A DNA stretch of 60,474 bases, taken from NCBI GenBank assembly GCA_001970955.1, contig MPUH01000368.1, positions 1 through 60,474 on the forward strand, read 5' to 3'. This document shows positions 11,001 through 19,457 of the stretch, in pieces. Within the stretch, counting starts at the first letter, position 1, and each line of letters begins with the position of its first letter. Both the position numbers and the translations under genes were made by a program. Source of the DNA: Stentor coeruleus. Its lineage: Eukaryota; Ciliophora; Heterotrichea; Heterotrichida; Stentoridae. Below the pieces are notes generated by a model. It saw only the letters and a program-made list of their open reading frames with translations. It had not been told where the DNA came from and searched no databases.

Positions 11001-11191
11001 TCAGGAGTTTTTTCATTTTGTAAATCTAAAGTCAATGTTTTTTCCCCAAAATCTAGGCTTTTATTATCTTTCATATCGCTAAATAAAGGAGCTCTTCTAA
11101 CAATATTGTAGTTTTTAAGAAGATTCGGCTTCTCAGGTTTATATTCACTAGTCAATAAGCAATCAAGCACCCCGCCTTTTTTTAAGTTCAT
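8078..11191 (-). CDS. SNF2-family ATPase, RAD54/RAD54B-like
   Basis: A 1037-residue protein. The first 440 or so residues are low-complexity and poorly conserved; the opening (LTSEYKPEKPNLLKNYNIVRR) is reminiscent of RAD54B. The SNF2 motor follows at roughly 445-960: LRPHQKEGVQFMY, motif I DSMGLGKTLQ, motif II DEGHLLKN, motif III LLTGTPLQNSLSEFYS, and in the helicase C domain LSTKAGGCGLNLIGANR and motif VI QAMGRIWRDGQKKPVYIYR. RAD54 proteins are translocases acting with RAD51 in homologous recombination. The DEGH box and the IWRDGQ motif favour the RAD54 branch over chromatin remodellers. It is convergent with the gene at 7368 and head-to-tail with that at 11346. Confidence 0.88.
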   Translation of the reverse strand: MNLKKGGVLDCLLTSEYKPEKPNLLKNYNIVRRAPLFSDMKDNKSLDFGEKTLTLDLQNEKTPEVKFAYKTNNDKSANEHTIYKGIEGNVVYNDNALVNKELDGLGKYYDEQDDNKFVDLSLKKLDCIELRNYEEKTQDINYSGGFTVFNRFKKIEDSEKKNSADKIGDCVEGCIDKLLEVNKSDEECRLVGGNTFNDLKADDLVGNDVEIDKNCRENYDFLKENLTSVVKNCNNQLDNVLNALDTPKTSSPKINLCQSDLLQSLISPINSCLTLGTLPKSQDECKFLRKTQTQNNNSSNILQPTNRSIQTQIPIITDAKPLSNLCYKVIFSQKSNKNPKLEAGILILNKQNIILHDSSSKKICQIPNTLSSFSLRDGQELDIKAKKVTIQQKMSFSEYTSLKNSKTQTKSSPKIKNPTPLDVKCQDIPIPEGAFVIDSENKVYVEPFLAQKLRPHQKEGVQFMYNCIAGKRKEGFFGCILADSMGLGKTLQAITLLYTLLRKNPPYLTFARKGIIVSPATLVDNWRDEVIKWLGPCRLSPVVCSGTGKEKKHLLSIFENGPSSLLIISYDSFVKYSKTMKNVCQVIICDEGHLLKNCVTQKNSAISLMQCKRRILLTGTPLQNSLSEFYSCVTLINPGILGDMATFNRLYADPILKAQEPNANNSICDLAWSRSEELWKVTENFILRRTGSLLKTILPPRNEYAIFCKCLDLQKNAYASFISSKLFTLAIEGSNGSNALALTSILRKLVNHPDLVYLSKYNNCDVEDAVKKVIEKFPGDYMKDVERTGYSSKLKFFDVIMTESVARKEKVVVVSCFTKTLDMIEQHCRIKEFKFLRLDGSTLTKNRMPLVTSFNTSPHSLVFLLSTKAGGCGLNLIGANRLILYDPDWNPSSDKQAMGRIWRDGQKKPVYIYRLFLSGTIDEKIYQRQTAKENLSSTVVDAKKAVSKFSKEDLKEIFSLSNFCTSITNSDVIFDDSESLLKSAEPCIDMYKKIKADWEVVETEKIDFTEAKKENLDLEKTQDMPKNKRKKPQTSKK

Positions 11192-11345
11192 ATTTTACAA
11201 GACAACCTTTTAATAAAGGGCTAAAAAAACTATATATTTATACTAAAAGCTTCATAAAAATCATATTTACACCAAAATTTATATAAAAAAAACACTTTAT
11301 TTCATATGCATCCTAATATCCTAAAACTAATTATCATAAGTCTCT

Positions 11346-14300
11346 TCAAGTCATTCGCTTGAAAAGCTCTTTAATATCCGTAATCCCATACTCAAAAGCT
11401 AGGGCAAAAACCACACGACCTTTAACCACTCTTTCCACTTTTTCCTCATCTAATTTTTTATTCACACAATATTTCTCAAACATCTTCACCAACACCTCAT
11501 TTTCTATTTCCTTAACCCCACATATCAACTTCCTAAACTCCTCCTCATTAATAAATTCTTCTTTTTCCACATCTTCAAACAAAACTTCCTGTATTTTATC
11601 CTTAATTTTCCTATAAAATCCCAACATTATCATCATAAACCTATCAGTATTAACACATTCTATAATACTTTTAGTATTTATTTTCTTACCCAGTCCTAAA
11701 CCATCATCATTTTTCAAATCAAAAACTTTTTCTATAATATTTTCAACATCTTCACTAGCTAATTTCCCATCAAAAACCGTATGAACACATTGTATTACCC
11801 TTTGTAATATAGAATAATGATCTACAGCTATATCTTCATTAAAAATATTTTTACCATAATTTGACATTTCAATAGCATCAATACATGCTAAATAAAAATT
11901 CCAATCTTCAACTTGATAATCTCCTTCCAGACCTAAAAACTTAGCGAAATTCTTTACCCTTATAAAACTATCTTTATAATAATAACTTGAATATATTATT
12001 TGTCTGAACTTATTTTCAGCAACAATTTTTAACCCATATCTATTCATAAGCATATCATAAAGAATCATTGATGTTTCATATTTGATATAGTTTGCATTTT
12101 CTCGAGATTGGGAGGATTTTTCAGTATAAACTGAGTTGATGGTTTTCATTAAAGATTTAAGACTAACTTCGCCACGAACATTTTGGGAATTTTGGATTTC
12201 GCTGATTATTTGCTGTAAAAATTTTTGCCCTGGATGTGTGAGGATAATTTTTCTTGATACTTGGCCTAATGTGAACACTTCTGGGATAATATAAGTCTTA
12301 AATGGTTTGGATTTTATATGAGATTTTAAGTTTTTTGAAGTGCTTTTGGATTTCGCTAATGGCTCGGTTTGAGAATTTTGAAGGGCTTTTCGGCTGCGGA
12401 GGGTGCTGACAGCATGGGCATTACGAGGTTTATTTTTAATCTTGGATTTAATCGTTGGGGATAAAGCTTTAGGGTTTGTTGAGGAAATGATCTTTGATTC
12501 ATTTTTTCCCTTGCTTTCTAAAGGTTCTAAAGGTTTCCCTACCTCAAGAGAAGTTTGTTCATCGACATTTAACAGATCTTTAGGTAATAAATTGACCAAA
12601 ATCATCCCAAGCTCAGATGTTTTCTTGATAGAATTCATGTCTTTAAGCAAATTTTCTTTCCTAGTTGGGTCGTTAGATATATCTTTAAGGATTTTTTGGA
12701 CAATAGGCATTACATGAATCTGATTTATCTCTTGTTCCTTATATAATCCTGCATTAGGGTCTGTCTGACAAAATTTATCACTTTCATTTTCTACAATTTC
12801 TGCTGTATTTGTCAGTTTTTGGGCTTTAAAATTCTCACCTTCATCAATTATCCCCTCTATTTTTTTTTTCTTCTCCTTTAAACTAAACTGATTTTCAGCC
12901 TGTACTTTATTATTACGTATATTCTCAAACACCGAATCTTTTTTTCTCGGGTACTGCATCATGGATTTTCTTAAAATTTTCCCTTTTTCTATATCTTTTA
13001 TCTTTATCCGAACCTCATCTTCACTTGTATCTGAATTCTGTTCTTTATCTTCATCAATCTCTGATATTCTTCTAATCAATTTAGACAATTTATAATCATC
13101 CCTTGATGTTTTTGCTTTATTTTTTCTTTGAGATAATACATTTACTGGTAAAGAAGCTCTGGTCATAAGAATTCTAGAGGATTTTGCAGATGGAGTTGAA
13201 TTTTGGGATTTTTCTGTTTCGTTCATTGAGCTTTCTGAAGATGATGAATATTGTTTAGGAATATTTTTTATTTTATAAACCTGGGAATGACGTTGTGGAT
13301 TTTTTTCAGGTTTTATAATTTTTTTAACCTTTTTGACTGGAGCTTCATCTTCTGAAATTTGTTGGGAATTTACTGATTCTTCGTTTTCAGCTGAGGAATT
13401 TTCTTCTGTTATTGTCTTTTTTGAAGTGACTATTGTTGGGACTGGAGAAGGTATTTTTGTGCTTTGAATTTCTGATGTTGAGTTAGGTGGCTTTTTTGAA
13501 TGGATTTTTGCTTGACGTTTTGGCTTTTGGGCTTTGATTTTGCCTTTGGGATTTTTCGATGAGGGTTTTGGTTTTGAATCAGATTTCGGGGCTTCGGTAG
13601 AGATGCTTTCGAGCTCTTTTTGGAGTTTGGACATGAAGATTGCCCCTTCTGGCAAATTGGAATCTGCATTTTCCAATAATCCTCTTTTTGAAATTTTACT
13701 ACTTACTGATTTTGACCTAGCATAAATATTCTTATGTTTTTCATTTCCCCTACCATCAAGTTCCTCAGCATTCAAACTATCAGAACCTGATAAATCATTA
13801 TCTAGATTTTTGTTAAAAATATGTATTTTCTCAGGTATCATACTTTTCCTCCCTAAAACAAAATTAGCAATAAACACTTTTTCAGGTAGATTAGCTCCTA
13901 TATCATCCTGTTTATAAAATCCAAAACCATTCTTATCTGGATACTGTACAGACCTATCACAAAAGTCATATTCTGTTTGTATTTCTTGGGCTAAAGTATC
14001 CTCATCAATTCTGATCATTTGTGTCTCTTTCTCATAATATTCAACAATTCTAACAACTTCATCAAAATATTGCTTAGCAACATTTGTTCCTTTGTATGGC
14101 TGAATTACTTTTTGCTTATGAAAAAAACCTTCTTTATCAAAAAACCCTAGCATAAGCACTGGGATTTTATTGGCGATCCTCACAACTTGTGTACCGTCTT
14201 GATTATCATATGTTCTCTCATCAATTTTTATTGGCATTTTTAATGCCATTGCACTTTTACTGTGTTTTCCCATATAAAAAATCCTTTCTCTCTCAGATTG

Positions 14301-15281
14301 AGCTTTTACTTCATCTATTTTCATGTTTAACAAGCGAATTTCTTTATCTTTAATTCTTGTATTTTCTTTCAACTCAGAGATTGTTTTCTCATATTTTTCC
14401 ATTTCAGATTTGAGTCGGCTTCCTGATGTTAGCATAAAAGCTTCAAGGCGTTTTTTAAGACTTTCGATTTCATTCATCCTTGTATCTTCCTTTGCACAGT
14501 TTATATCGATTTGCGCATTCCAGATTTTTTGCATTAATACTCCACGTTCTAAGCATTGGGTACTAACTTGTCTTATAACTTCTTTAAAGCAAGTTGTGTA
14601 TATTAATTGAGCCCTTCTAACCTTTTCTTCAAGAGTTAAATCTTTTGGTTCTTCAACATATGTTTTTATCATCGACTCCAACCAGATTATAATAATCTCA
14701 ACTTCTTTACGACCTGATGGTGCCCCTAAATCTAAATCCAACCTTGGGATTTCATTTATCGATCCTTTATTTTTTTTTAATATACTATCATAAAGATTTG
14801 CCAATTGAGGTTGTATAAGCCCTGATTGAGTCCTATACAAAAATCCACCTTCATTTAAAACATTTTTTAAGAGTTTTTCTTTGCGTTTAAGGATTCTTGT
14901 TTTAATTTCTTCAAGATCTTGAAGGAACTCTTCTTGTTTATCTGTTTCTTTAGATTCTCTTAGAGATGACTGTATTTCTTTTAACGAGCCAGGGAGTTTT
15001 CTAACATTTGGCTTTATCCCAAGGATTTCATAAAGTTTAGCCTCCTGTTGCTCAAAGTTTGATTTTATTTTCATGTTAGAGTCCATTCTATGAGAAACAT
15101 CTCTAGTCAAATGGTTGACTTTTTGCGAAGCTTGAATAGTAGATCGCAAATGGATGCTAGGGAAACTCCTCTCTGACTTTAAAGGACTAATAGTTGGAGA
15201 TACTGAACTATTATATTCGGTATGATTTTGCTTTTTGAGGATTTCAAAAGGATATATTTTCTCCTGTAGTTTTGAATCCAT
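11346..15281 (-). CDS. Large coiled-coil and low-complexity protein, unrecognised
   Basis: A 1311-residue ORF ending in TGA. A conserved-looking N-terminal part (to about 480) contains helical segments such as GFLYRTQSGLIQPQLANLYD and coiled coil around 265-330 (LKKRLEAFMLTSGS). A long Lys/Ser/Glu/Pro-rich disordered stretch follows at about 540-960, then a globular, helix-rich C-terminus of about 300 residues (SQSRENANYIKYETSMILYD, FAKFLGLEGDYQVEDW). I do not recognise the family. The layout would suit a cytoskeletal or ciliary scaffold, but that is inference. The 5' end lies beside the assembly duplication at 15252-15502; the coding start itself is unaffected. Confidence 0.75.
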   Translation of the reverse strand: MDSKLQEKIYPFEILKKQNHTEYNSSVSPTISPLKSERSFPSIHLRSTIQASQKVNHLTRDVSHRMDSNMKIKSNFEQQEAKLYEILGIKPNVRKLPGSLKEIQSSLRESKETDKQEEFLQDLEEIKTRILKRKEKLLKNVLNEGGFLYRTQSGLIQPQLANLYDSILKKNKGSINEIPRLDLDLGAPSGRKEVEIIIIWLESMIKTYVEEPKDLTLEEKVRRAQLIYTTCFKEVIRQVSTQCLERGVLMQKIWNAQIDINCAKEDTRMNEIESLKKRLEAFMLTSGSRLKSEMEKYEKTISELKENTRIKDKEIRLLNMKIDEVKAQSERERIFYMGKHSKSAMALKMPIKIDERTYDNQDGTQVVRIANKIPVLMLGFFDKEGFFHKQKVIQPYKGTNVAKQYFDEVVRIVEYYEKETQMIRIDEDTLAQEIQTEYDFCDRSVQYPDKNGFGFYKQDDIGANLPEKVFIANFVLGRKSMIPEKIHIFNKNLDNDLSGSDSLNAEELDGRGNEKHKNIYARSKSVSSKISKRGLLENADSNLPEGAIFMSKLQKELESISTEAPKSDSKPKPSSKNPKGKIKAQKPKRQAKIHSKKPPNSTSEIQSTKIPSPVPTIVTSKKTITEENSSAENEESVNSQQISEDEAPVKKVKKIIKPEKNPQRHSQVYKIKNIPKQYSSSSESSMNETEKSQNSTPSAKSSRILMTRASLPVNVLSQRKNKAKTSRDDYKLSKLIRRISEIDEDKEQNSDTSEDEVRIKIKDIEKGKILRKSMMQYPRKKDSVFENIRNNKVQAENQFSLKEKKKKIEGIIDEGENFKAQKLTNTAEIVENESDKFCQTDPNAGLYKEQEINQIHVMPIVQKILKDISNDPTRKENLLKDMNSIKKTSELGMILVNLLPKDLLNVDEQTSLEVGKPLEPLESKGKNESKIISSTNPKALSPTIKSKIKNKPRNAHAVSTLRSRKALQNSQTEPLAKSKSTSKNLKSHIKSKPFKTYIIPEVFTLGQVSRKIILTHPGQKFLQQIISEIQNSQNVRGEVSLKSLMKTINSVYTEKSSQSRENANYIKYETSMILYDMLMNRYGLKIVAENKFRQIIYSSYYYKDSFIRVKNFAKFLGLEGDYQVEDWNFYLACIDAIEMSNYGKNIFNEDIAVDHYSILQRVIQCVHTVFDGKLASEDVENIIEKVFDLKNDDGLGLGKKINTKSIIECVNTDRFMMIMLGFYRKIKDKIQEVLFEDVEKEEFINEEEFRKLICGVKEIENEVLVKMFEKYCVNKKLDEEKVERVVKGRVVFALAFEYGITDIKELFKRMT

Positions 15282-15502
15282 ATTATTATAAAAGCTAAGT
15301 CTAAGGATTCGGTAAGTTTTTAGGATTATATTTGATGATAAAAGTATATCTGGATTTTAGTTATAGGAATTTAAGANATATATTTTCTCCTGTAGTTTTG
15401 AATCCATATTATTATAAAAGCTAAGTCTAAGGATTCGATAAGTTTTTAGGATTATATTTGATGATAAAAGTATATCTGGATTTTAGTTATAGGAATTTAA
15501 GA
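15252..15502. repeat. Assembly-type direct repeat around a single N (two 125-bp copies)
   Basis: 15252-15376 is repeated at 15378-15502 on either side of the N at 15377. The copies differ by one base (g at 15312, a at 15438). The second copy repeats the first codons and the leader of the gene starting at 15281. This is best read as two contig ends that overlap but were not merged. Confidence 0.9.
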
Positions 15503-15649
15503 AACTTAAAAAATAAATCAGAGCTAGAAAATAGGTATAATGAATAATATTCATTCTTTAAATAAGAAAATTGCTATGAAAACCGAGCATTTTTGGTTAT
15601 GATAGATTAGGAGAAAATATTTTTAAATCAGAAATTAGGATCGTTAGAT

Positions 15650-16060
15650 GTATATAGATTAGTTATGAAGTTTCTTATAAAGATTTAATTTTCTAAATCT
15701 GATTCTCTGCTTTTAGAAATTCAAGGTAGTTATAAATATTGATGGGAGGTACGATATTTCCTAATGCTGGATTATAAAATCTTTATTTCACTCTATATAA
15801 TATTGCAATACACAAATAATTATTTATAAGTTCATACAGAATTATAACCCAATCAAAGCATTGAATTCTTTAATAAAATTTTGTTTATCTAAAAAATCAA
15901 AATCAAACTTTCTTCAAACAAAATCTTTGGCTATTTATAATTTCAGGCACATATATAAAAATCACTTAATCTTAATTGTAATATTTAAATATCATATAAA
16001 ACTAAATAAAATTATTCATATAAATCTACAAAACAATATTTTCTAATGTTCCTAAAAATC
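15650..16060 (-). pseudogene. Short coding-like relics, badly decayed
   Basis: On the minus strand several short protein-like stretches occur in different frames with stops between them: FDFLDKQNFIKEFNALIGL (near 15840-15900), LCIAILYRVK (near 15780), and NPALGNIVPPINIYNYLEFL (near 15700-15760). They lie just downstream of the GCP pseudogene, in the same orientation. The CIAIL segment and its DNA resemble WIAIL in the fragment at 1-290. No family is recognised. The remaining DNA between 15503 and 16073 shows nothing else. Confidence 0.3.
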
Positions 16061-16073
16061 AATAATAATTATA

Positions 16074-16870
16074 CTAATAATAAAAATTATAATCCAAGCG
16101 CAAAAACTGTAAATTTTTTTCATTAGTTTCCATTAAAGTTATAAAAAACTTTTTCATTTTCTCACTAAACTCAGAGCCTGCATCACCAACTGTTTTTATC
16201 AAAATACTATTATGATTAAAAACCCCCAACTCACCTTGATATTCAAAATCATTAATTACCATAATTTCATCGTACATTTTATCGATAAAACCAACATAAT
16301 TTTCTATAAACTTTAATGATAATCTCAGGATATCATCAGTTTTCTATATATTTTATCATTATTCAAAAAAAAAACTTTCAAGAATTTTATCAAAATATTT
16401 TTGATGATAAACTTTAAGGTTATCTAAATCTTTTACGCTTTTAAAATTGCATTCAAACTTCTTCCAAGCTTTATTACTAATCTCACACATAAGGTAAAAG
16501 TAAAGATTATCGATGAAATATTTAATTTCATGTCTTTGTATTATTAATTTATGTAGAGGATTTCTTAATTCTTTTTATGTTTGTAAAAATCTTATTTTAC
16601 AATTGTCTATATAAGAATTTATGCTAAAATGGACTCATTTTACATGCCATAGAAATGTGGAGATTTCTTGATATTGTTTCATTGCTGGATTATTGAAAAT
16701 TATCATTAAAGTTGGTTTAATTTTGTATCTAAGAGAAAAAACATCCCAGTCAATACTTTTAGATGAATTTTCTAAGAGTTTTATACTTAGGATTTTTTTT
16801 ATGTGACTGTAATCTGGATAAGCATTTTTTTTTTAAAAGCCGTTTTCAGTGCTGTCTCAAGTTTTATGTA
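16074..16870 (-). pseudogene. Gamma-tubulin complex protein (GCP2/GCP3-type) pseudogene, C-terminal domain
   Basis: Minus-strand translation across several frames follows the C-terminal Spc97/Spc98 (GCP) domain in order: LETALKTAF, then SIDWDVFSLRYKI (compare the family's GWDVFSLDYHV), YQEISTFLWHVK, HEIKYFIDNLYFYLMCEI, a helix with DLDNLKVYHQKYFDKILESF, and finally FSEKMKKFFITL and LRLDYNFYY (compare SFRLDFNEHY). Reading needs at least three frame changes and crosses in-frame TGA and TAA stops, so it cannot make a full protein. GCPs nucleate microtubules in the gamma-tubulin ring complex. The order and spacing of motifs match the family well. The N-terminal two thirds are not seen upstream, where only AT-rich DNA remains. 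Confidence 0.8.
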
Positions 16871-17653
16871 TTAGAAATTAGAATTAAAAAAGTTGATTTT
16901 TTTAATAAAATAAGTCTTCAAGTTGCTATTTATAAACGCTTATACTTGTATTTAAGTATGATTTATAGTGTGAAAATAAAAAGATTTTATAGGTTACTAG
17001 ACACAATTCATATTCTAATTGCTAATGCTTAATAATTTTTAAAAATAATATGCAATTTTTCACAGCCTAAAGCCTACTATAAATTATATACTATTTTTGC
17101 TATTTTGAAAAGTAAACTACATAGGTATTAGAAATCTGTATAAGATACTAATTTTATATAAAAGTATAGATCAATAATGCATTAATAATGTTAATAAAAA
17201 TTGTATTCTTTATAGTTTCAAAAGTACAAAAAATTCACAACTTTAGTTTCTCTTACTTTATAATATAAGTTTTCTACAATAACTATATCATTTATACTTA
17301 CAACACTTTATCATTTTTTAAAAACTTAATAGACAAAGTAATCAATTTCATTATAATTTTCCACAAATATCACTTTAATAATTTCAATTAAGATCCTGTT
17401 CATAAACTTATAAAAAAAATTATATCAATTTTAACTTTAAAAATAATCTCAAATTTTTTTATTTTTTCCAAATAACTTCATAATATTTCCAACATTTTTC
17501 ATCTAATCCAAATATTAACCATATTACCTTCTAATCAATATGTTTTAAAAAAACCCTATTTATTTCAACTCCAAATCCAAAATGCAGCCTAGTTGATGCT
17601 AATATTTTTACTTTTCTTGAAAATTCATATTTTCATTCGCTCTTATAATATTT
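16871..17653. other. AT-rich spacer upstream of the GCP pseudogene
   Basis: No intact gene. The first 150 bases may hold further, unreadable GCP relic. The last 250 bases are C>G on the plus strand, as in other plus-strand 5' flanks here. Confidence 0.5.
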
Positions 17654-17959
17654 ATGATACAGGCCAAGTCTATTCAAGACCTCGAAACAAGTCCTCACCT
17701 AACCCTAAGTACCGAGGAAAATGACAATGAAGCCATTTGCAATTATATCAAAGAACTCAAAGAAATTCAGTTAAAAAAAAATCAATTAATACCCACAATG
17801 CCCATACGAAAAAGCAGTCAAGACCCCAGACCTCTTAAAAATATCGAAAGGCTTTCAATCGCAATAATCCGCGTCAAAGACAGCCTAATAACCCCAAAAT
17901 GCGATTTCTCCCCTACAAAAAGGCCAAGAATAGGTACAAATCATATAATTTATAATTAA
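17654..17959 (+). CDS. Small hydrophilic protein, hypothetical
   Basis: A 101-residue ORF starting MIQAKSIQDLETSPHLTL, preceded by ataatattt. Acidic first third, then Lys/Arg-rich with Ser-Pro and Thr-Pro sites (SLITPKCDFSPTKRPRIG). No domain or membrane segment. Base use is C-rich and codon-like, which favours a real gene. The C-terminus may be incomplete if an unnoticed 15-nt intron follows. It converges on the AGC kinase at 18081. Confidence 0.5.
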   Translation: MIQAKSIQDLETSPHLTLSTEENDNEAICNYIKELKEIQLKKNQLIPTMPIRKSSQDPRPLKNIERLSIAIIRVKDSLITPKCDFSPTKRPRIGTNHIIYN

Positions 17960-18080
17960 ACCATCTCTAAAACCTTATCCTCACTTCAAAAACCCTTATC
18001 CTAGCCTATTTTCCTCTAACCCAACTTTTTCGTTAACATTCAAACAAAGATTTCCTATCTTTAAAATATCTAGTTAAAAT

Positions 18081-19124
18081 TTATATATCGAGATCCATAA
18101 CAGCTGAGTTCCCACTACCATTGTATGAAAAACCTTGGAAAGTTTGCCCACAGCCAGGCGACGTGGCTATATTAGGACTTTCTCCAATAGGACTATGTGA
18201 AAAATCTTCACTAAAAAACACAGGTTCTTTAGGATTATTAATATCTGGGACAAAAGGTGGGTTTATATTTTTTTGTTCAAGCTCTTCCCAATCTATATCT
18301 TGAAACCATGGATGAGCCATAACTTCTTCACCACCATCAGCTCCTAGTCTCATTCTTGGGTCTTTGATTAAAAGTTTGTTTATAAGATCAACAGCCACTG
18401 AATTTATAGCTTGAGGGAATTTAACTCGACTTTGAATAATTCTTTTATATACTTCACGGCGATCTTCTACATAAAAAGGAGGCAATCCGACTAACATTTC
18501 ATAGATGATACAGCCTAAAGACCACCAGTCTGCTGAATGTCCATGGCCTTGTCTAAGGATTATTTCTGGGGCGATGTATTCTGGGGTTCCACAAACAGTT
18601 CGAGTAACATCTATACTGGAAATATTCTCTTTTGATAAACCAAAATCTGTGATTTTTGGATACCCAAGAGCGTCTATGACTATATTTTCTGGCTTTAGAC
18701 TACATGGATATTACTCGCGATATATGATGTTTAAGGAGTGAAGGTACTTTAAAGCTAGGACAATGCAAGCTGAGTAAAAGCGCGCTCTGTCTTCTGAGAA
18801 ACGTTTAAATTTACTCAAATGATAATAAAGTTCACCACCTGAACAGTATTCTAAAGCCATATAAAGCTTATCTTTTGTCCGAAATGCGTAATGTAAATGC
18901 ACAATATAAGGATGTTTGGTTTTTTGTAGTACAGATCTTTCAGACAGTGTGTGTTGGATTTGCTTTTTTTCTTGGATGACCTTTTTTTTGAGGATTTTCA
19001 GAGCGAAAAGCTCGTTGGTATCTTTTTTTTGCACTAAAAGGACTTTACCATACTCACCTTTACCAAGAAGTCTTATTATTTCGAAGTCATCTAGAGAAAC
19101 CTGCTTTTTATTGATTGAATTCAT
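18081..19124 (-). CDS. AGC protein kinase, S6K/Akt/SGK-type with hydrophobic motif
   Basis: A 342-residue kinase after removal of a 15-nt intron (18700-18714) that interrupts the catalytic loop: IIYR-D-LKPENIVI is restored by splicing. It shows the ATP loop LLGKGEYGKV, ALKILKKKV, the activation segment RTVCGTPEYIAPE, ADWWSLGCIIYEMLVGLPPF, and a C-terminal AGC tail with a Ser-Pro turn-motif candidate and the hydrophobic motif FQGFSY (FxxF[S/T]Y), as in Akt, S6K and SGK. No PH domain is present; the N-terminus is only about ten residues. Activation by PDK1-like and TORC-like kinases is inferred from the motifs. Without splicing the gene looks like two ORFs. Confidence 0.9.
18700..18714 (-). other. 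15-nt intron in the AGC kinase catalytic loop
   Basis: Minus strand GTAATATCCATGTAG. Splicing joins CGC GA with T CTA AAG to give RDLK. Retention puts TAA in frame directly after GAG. Confidence 0.93.
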
Positions 19125-19457
19125 ATTTTTACTTGATTTAAGTTATAGAAATACTTAATGGCTTTAGAATAGATTTTTTGTTAGGTTTTGATAGGTAAGA
19201 TGATAAGAAAACTTGATATGGTTTTTAATAAGAAAGAGGGAATGCTTTTGTTGAGGATTTTGTAAAATTTTTTTTAGGTCTAAAGTTTAGTTATTGGATA
19301 AAACTGAATATTTTATATACAAAAAAGAACATTTTTTCATAGACTTTCATATCAATCCTTATACATAAAAATTTTTTGTGTATAAACCTAACTATTCCTA
19401 TCTAAAACTTCTCATCATATTTTACTTAGAACCAAACCACAAAAATATTCAATCCAT
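19125..19457. other. Spacer between two minus-strand kinase-like genes
   Basis: AT-rich; G>C on the plus strand near 19125-19280 (5' flank of the AGC kinase) and C>G near 19350-19457 (3' flank of the pseudokinase). No gene seen. Confidence 0.6.

Noticed and set aside
15861-16046. 61-codon plus-strand ORF
   Set aside because: Low-complexity, antisense to possible relics on the other strand; no support.
16074-16870. Reassigned stop codons (for example TGA read as Trp) as the cause of stops in the GCP-like region
   Set aside because: TGA ends a good gene at 11346, TAA and TAG end others, and the region also has frame changes, so decay explains it better.
16763-17032. 89-codon plus-strand ORF
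   Set aside because: Lies antisense to the GCP pseudogene and its AT-rich flank; composition is unlike the coding regions.
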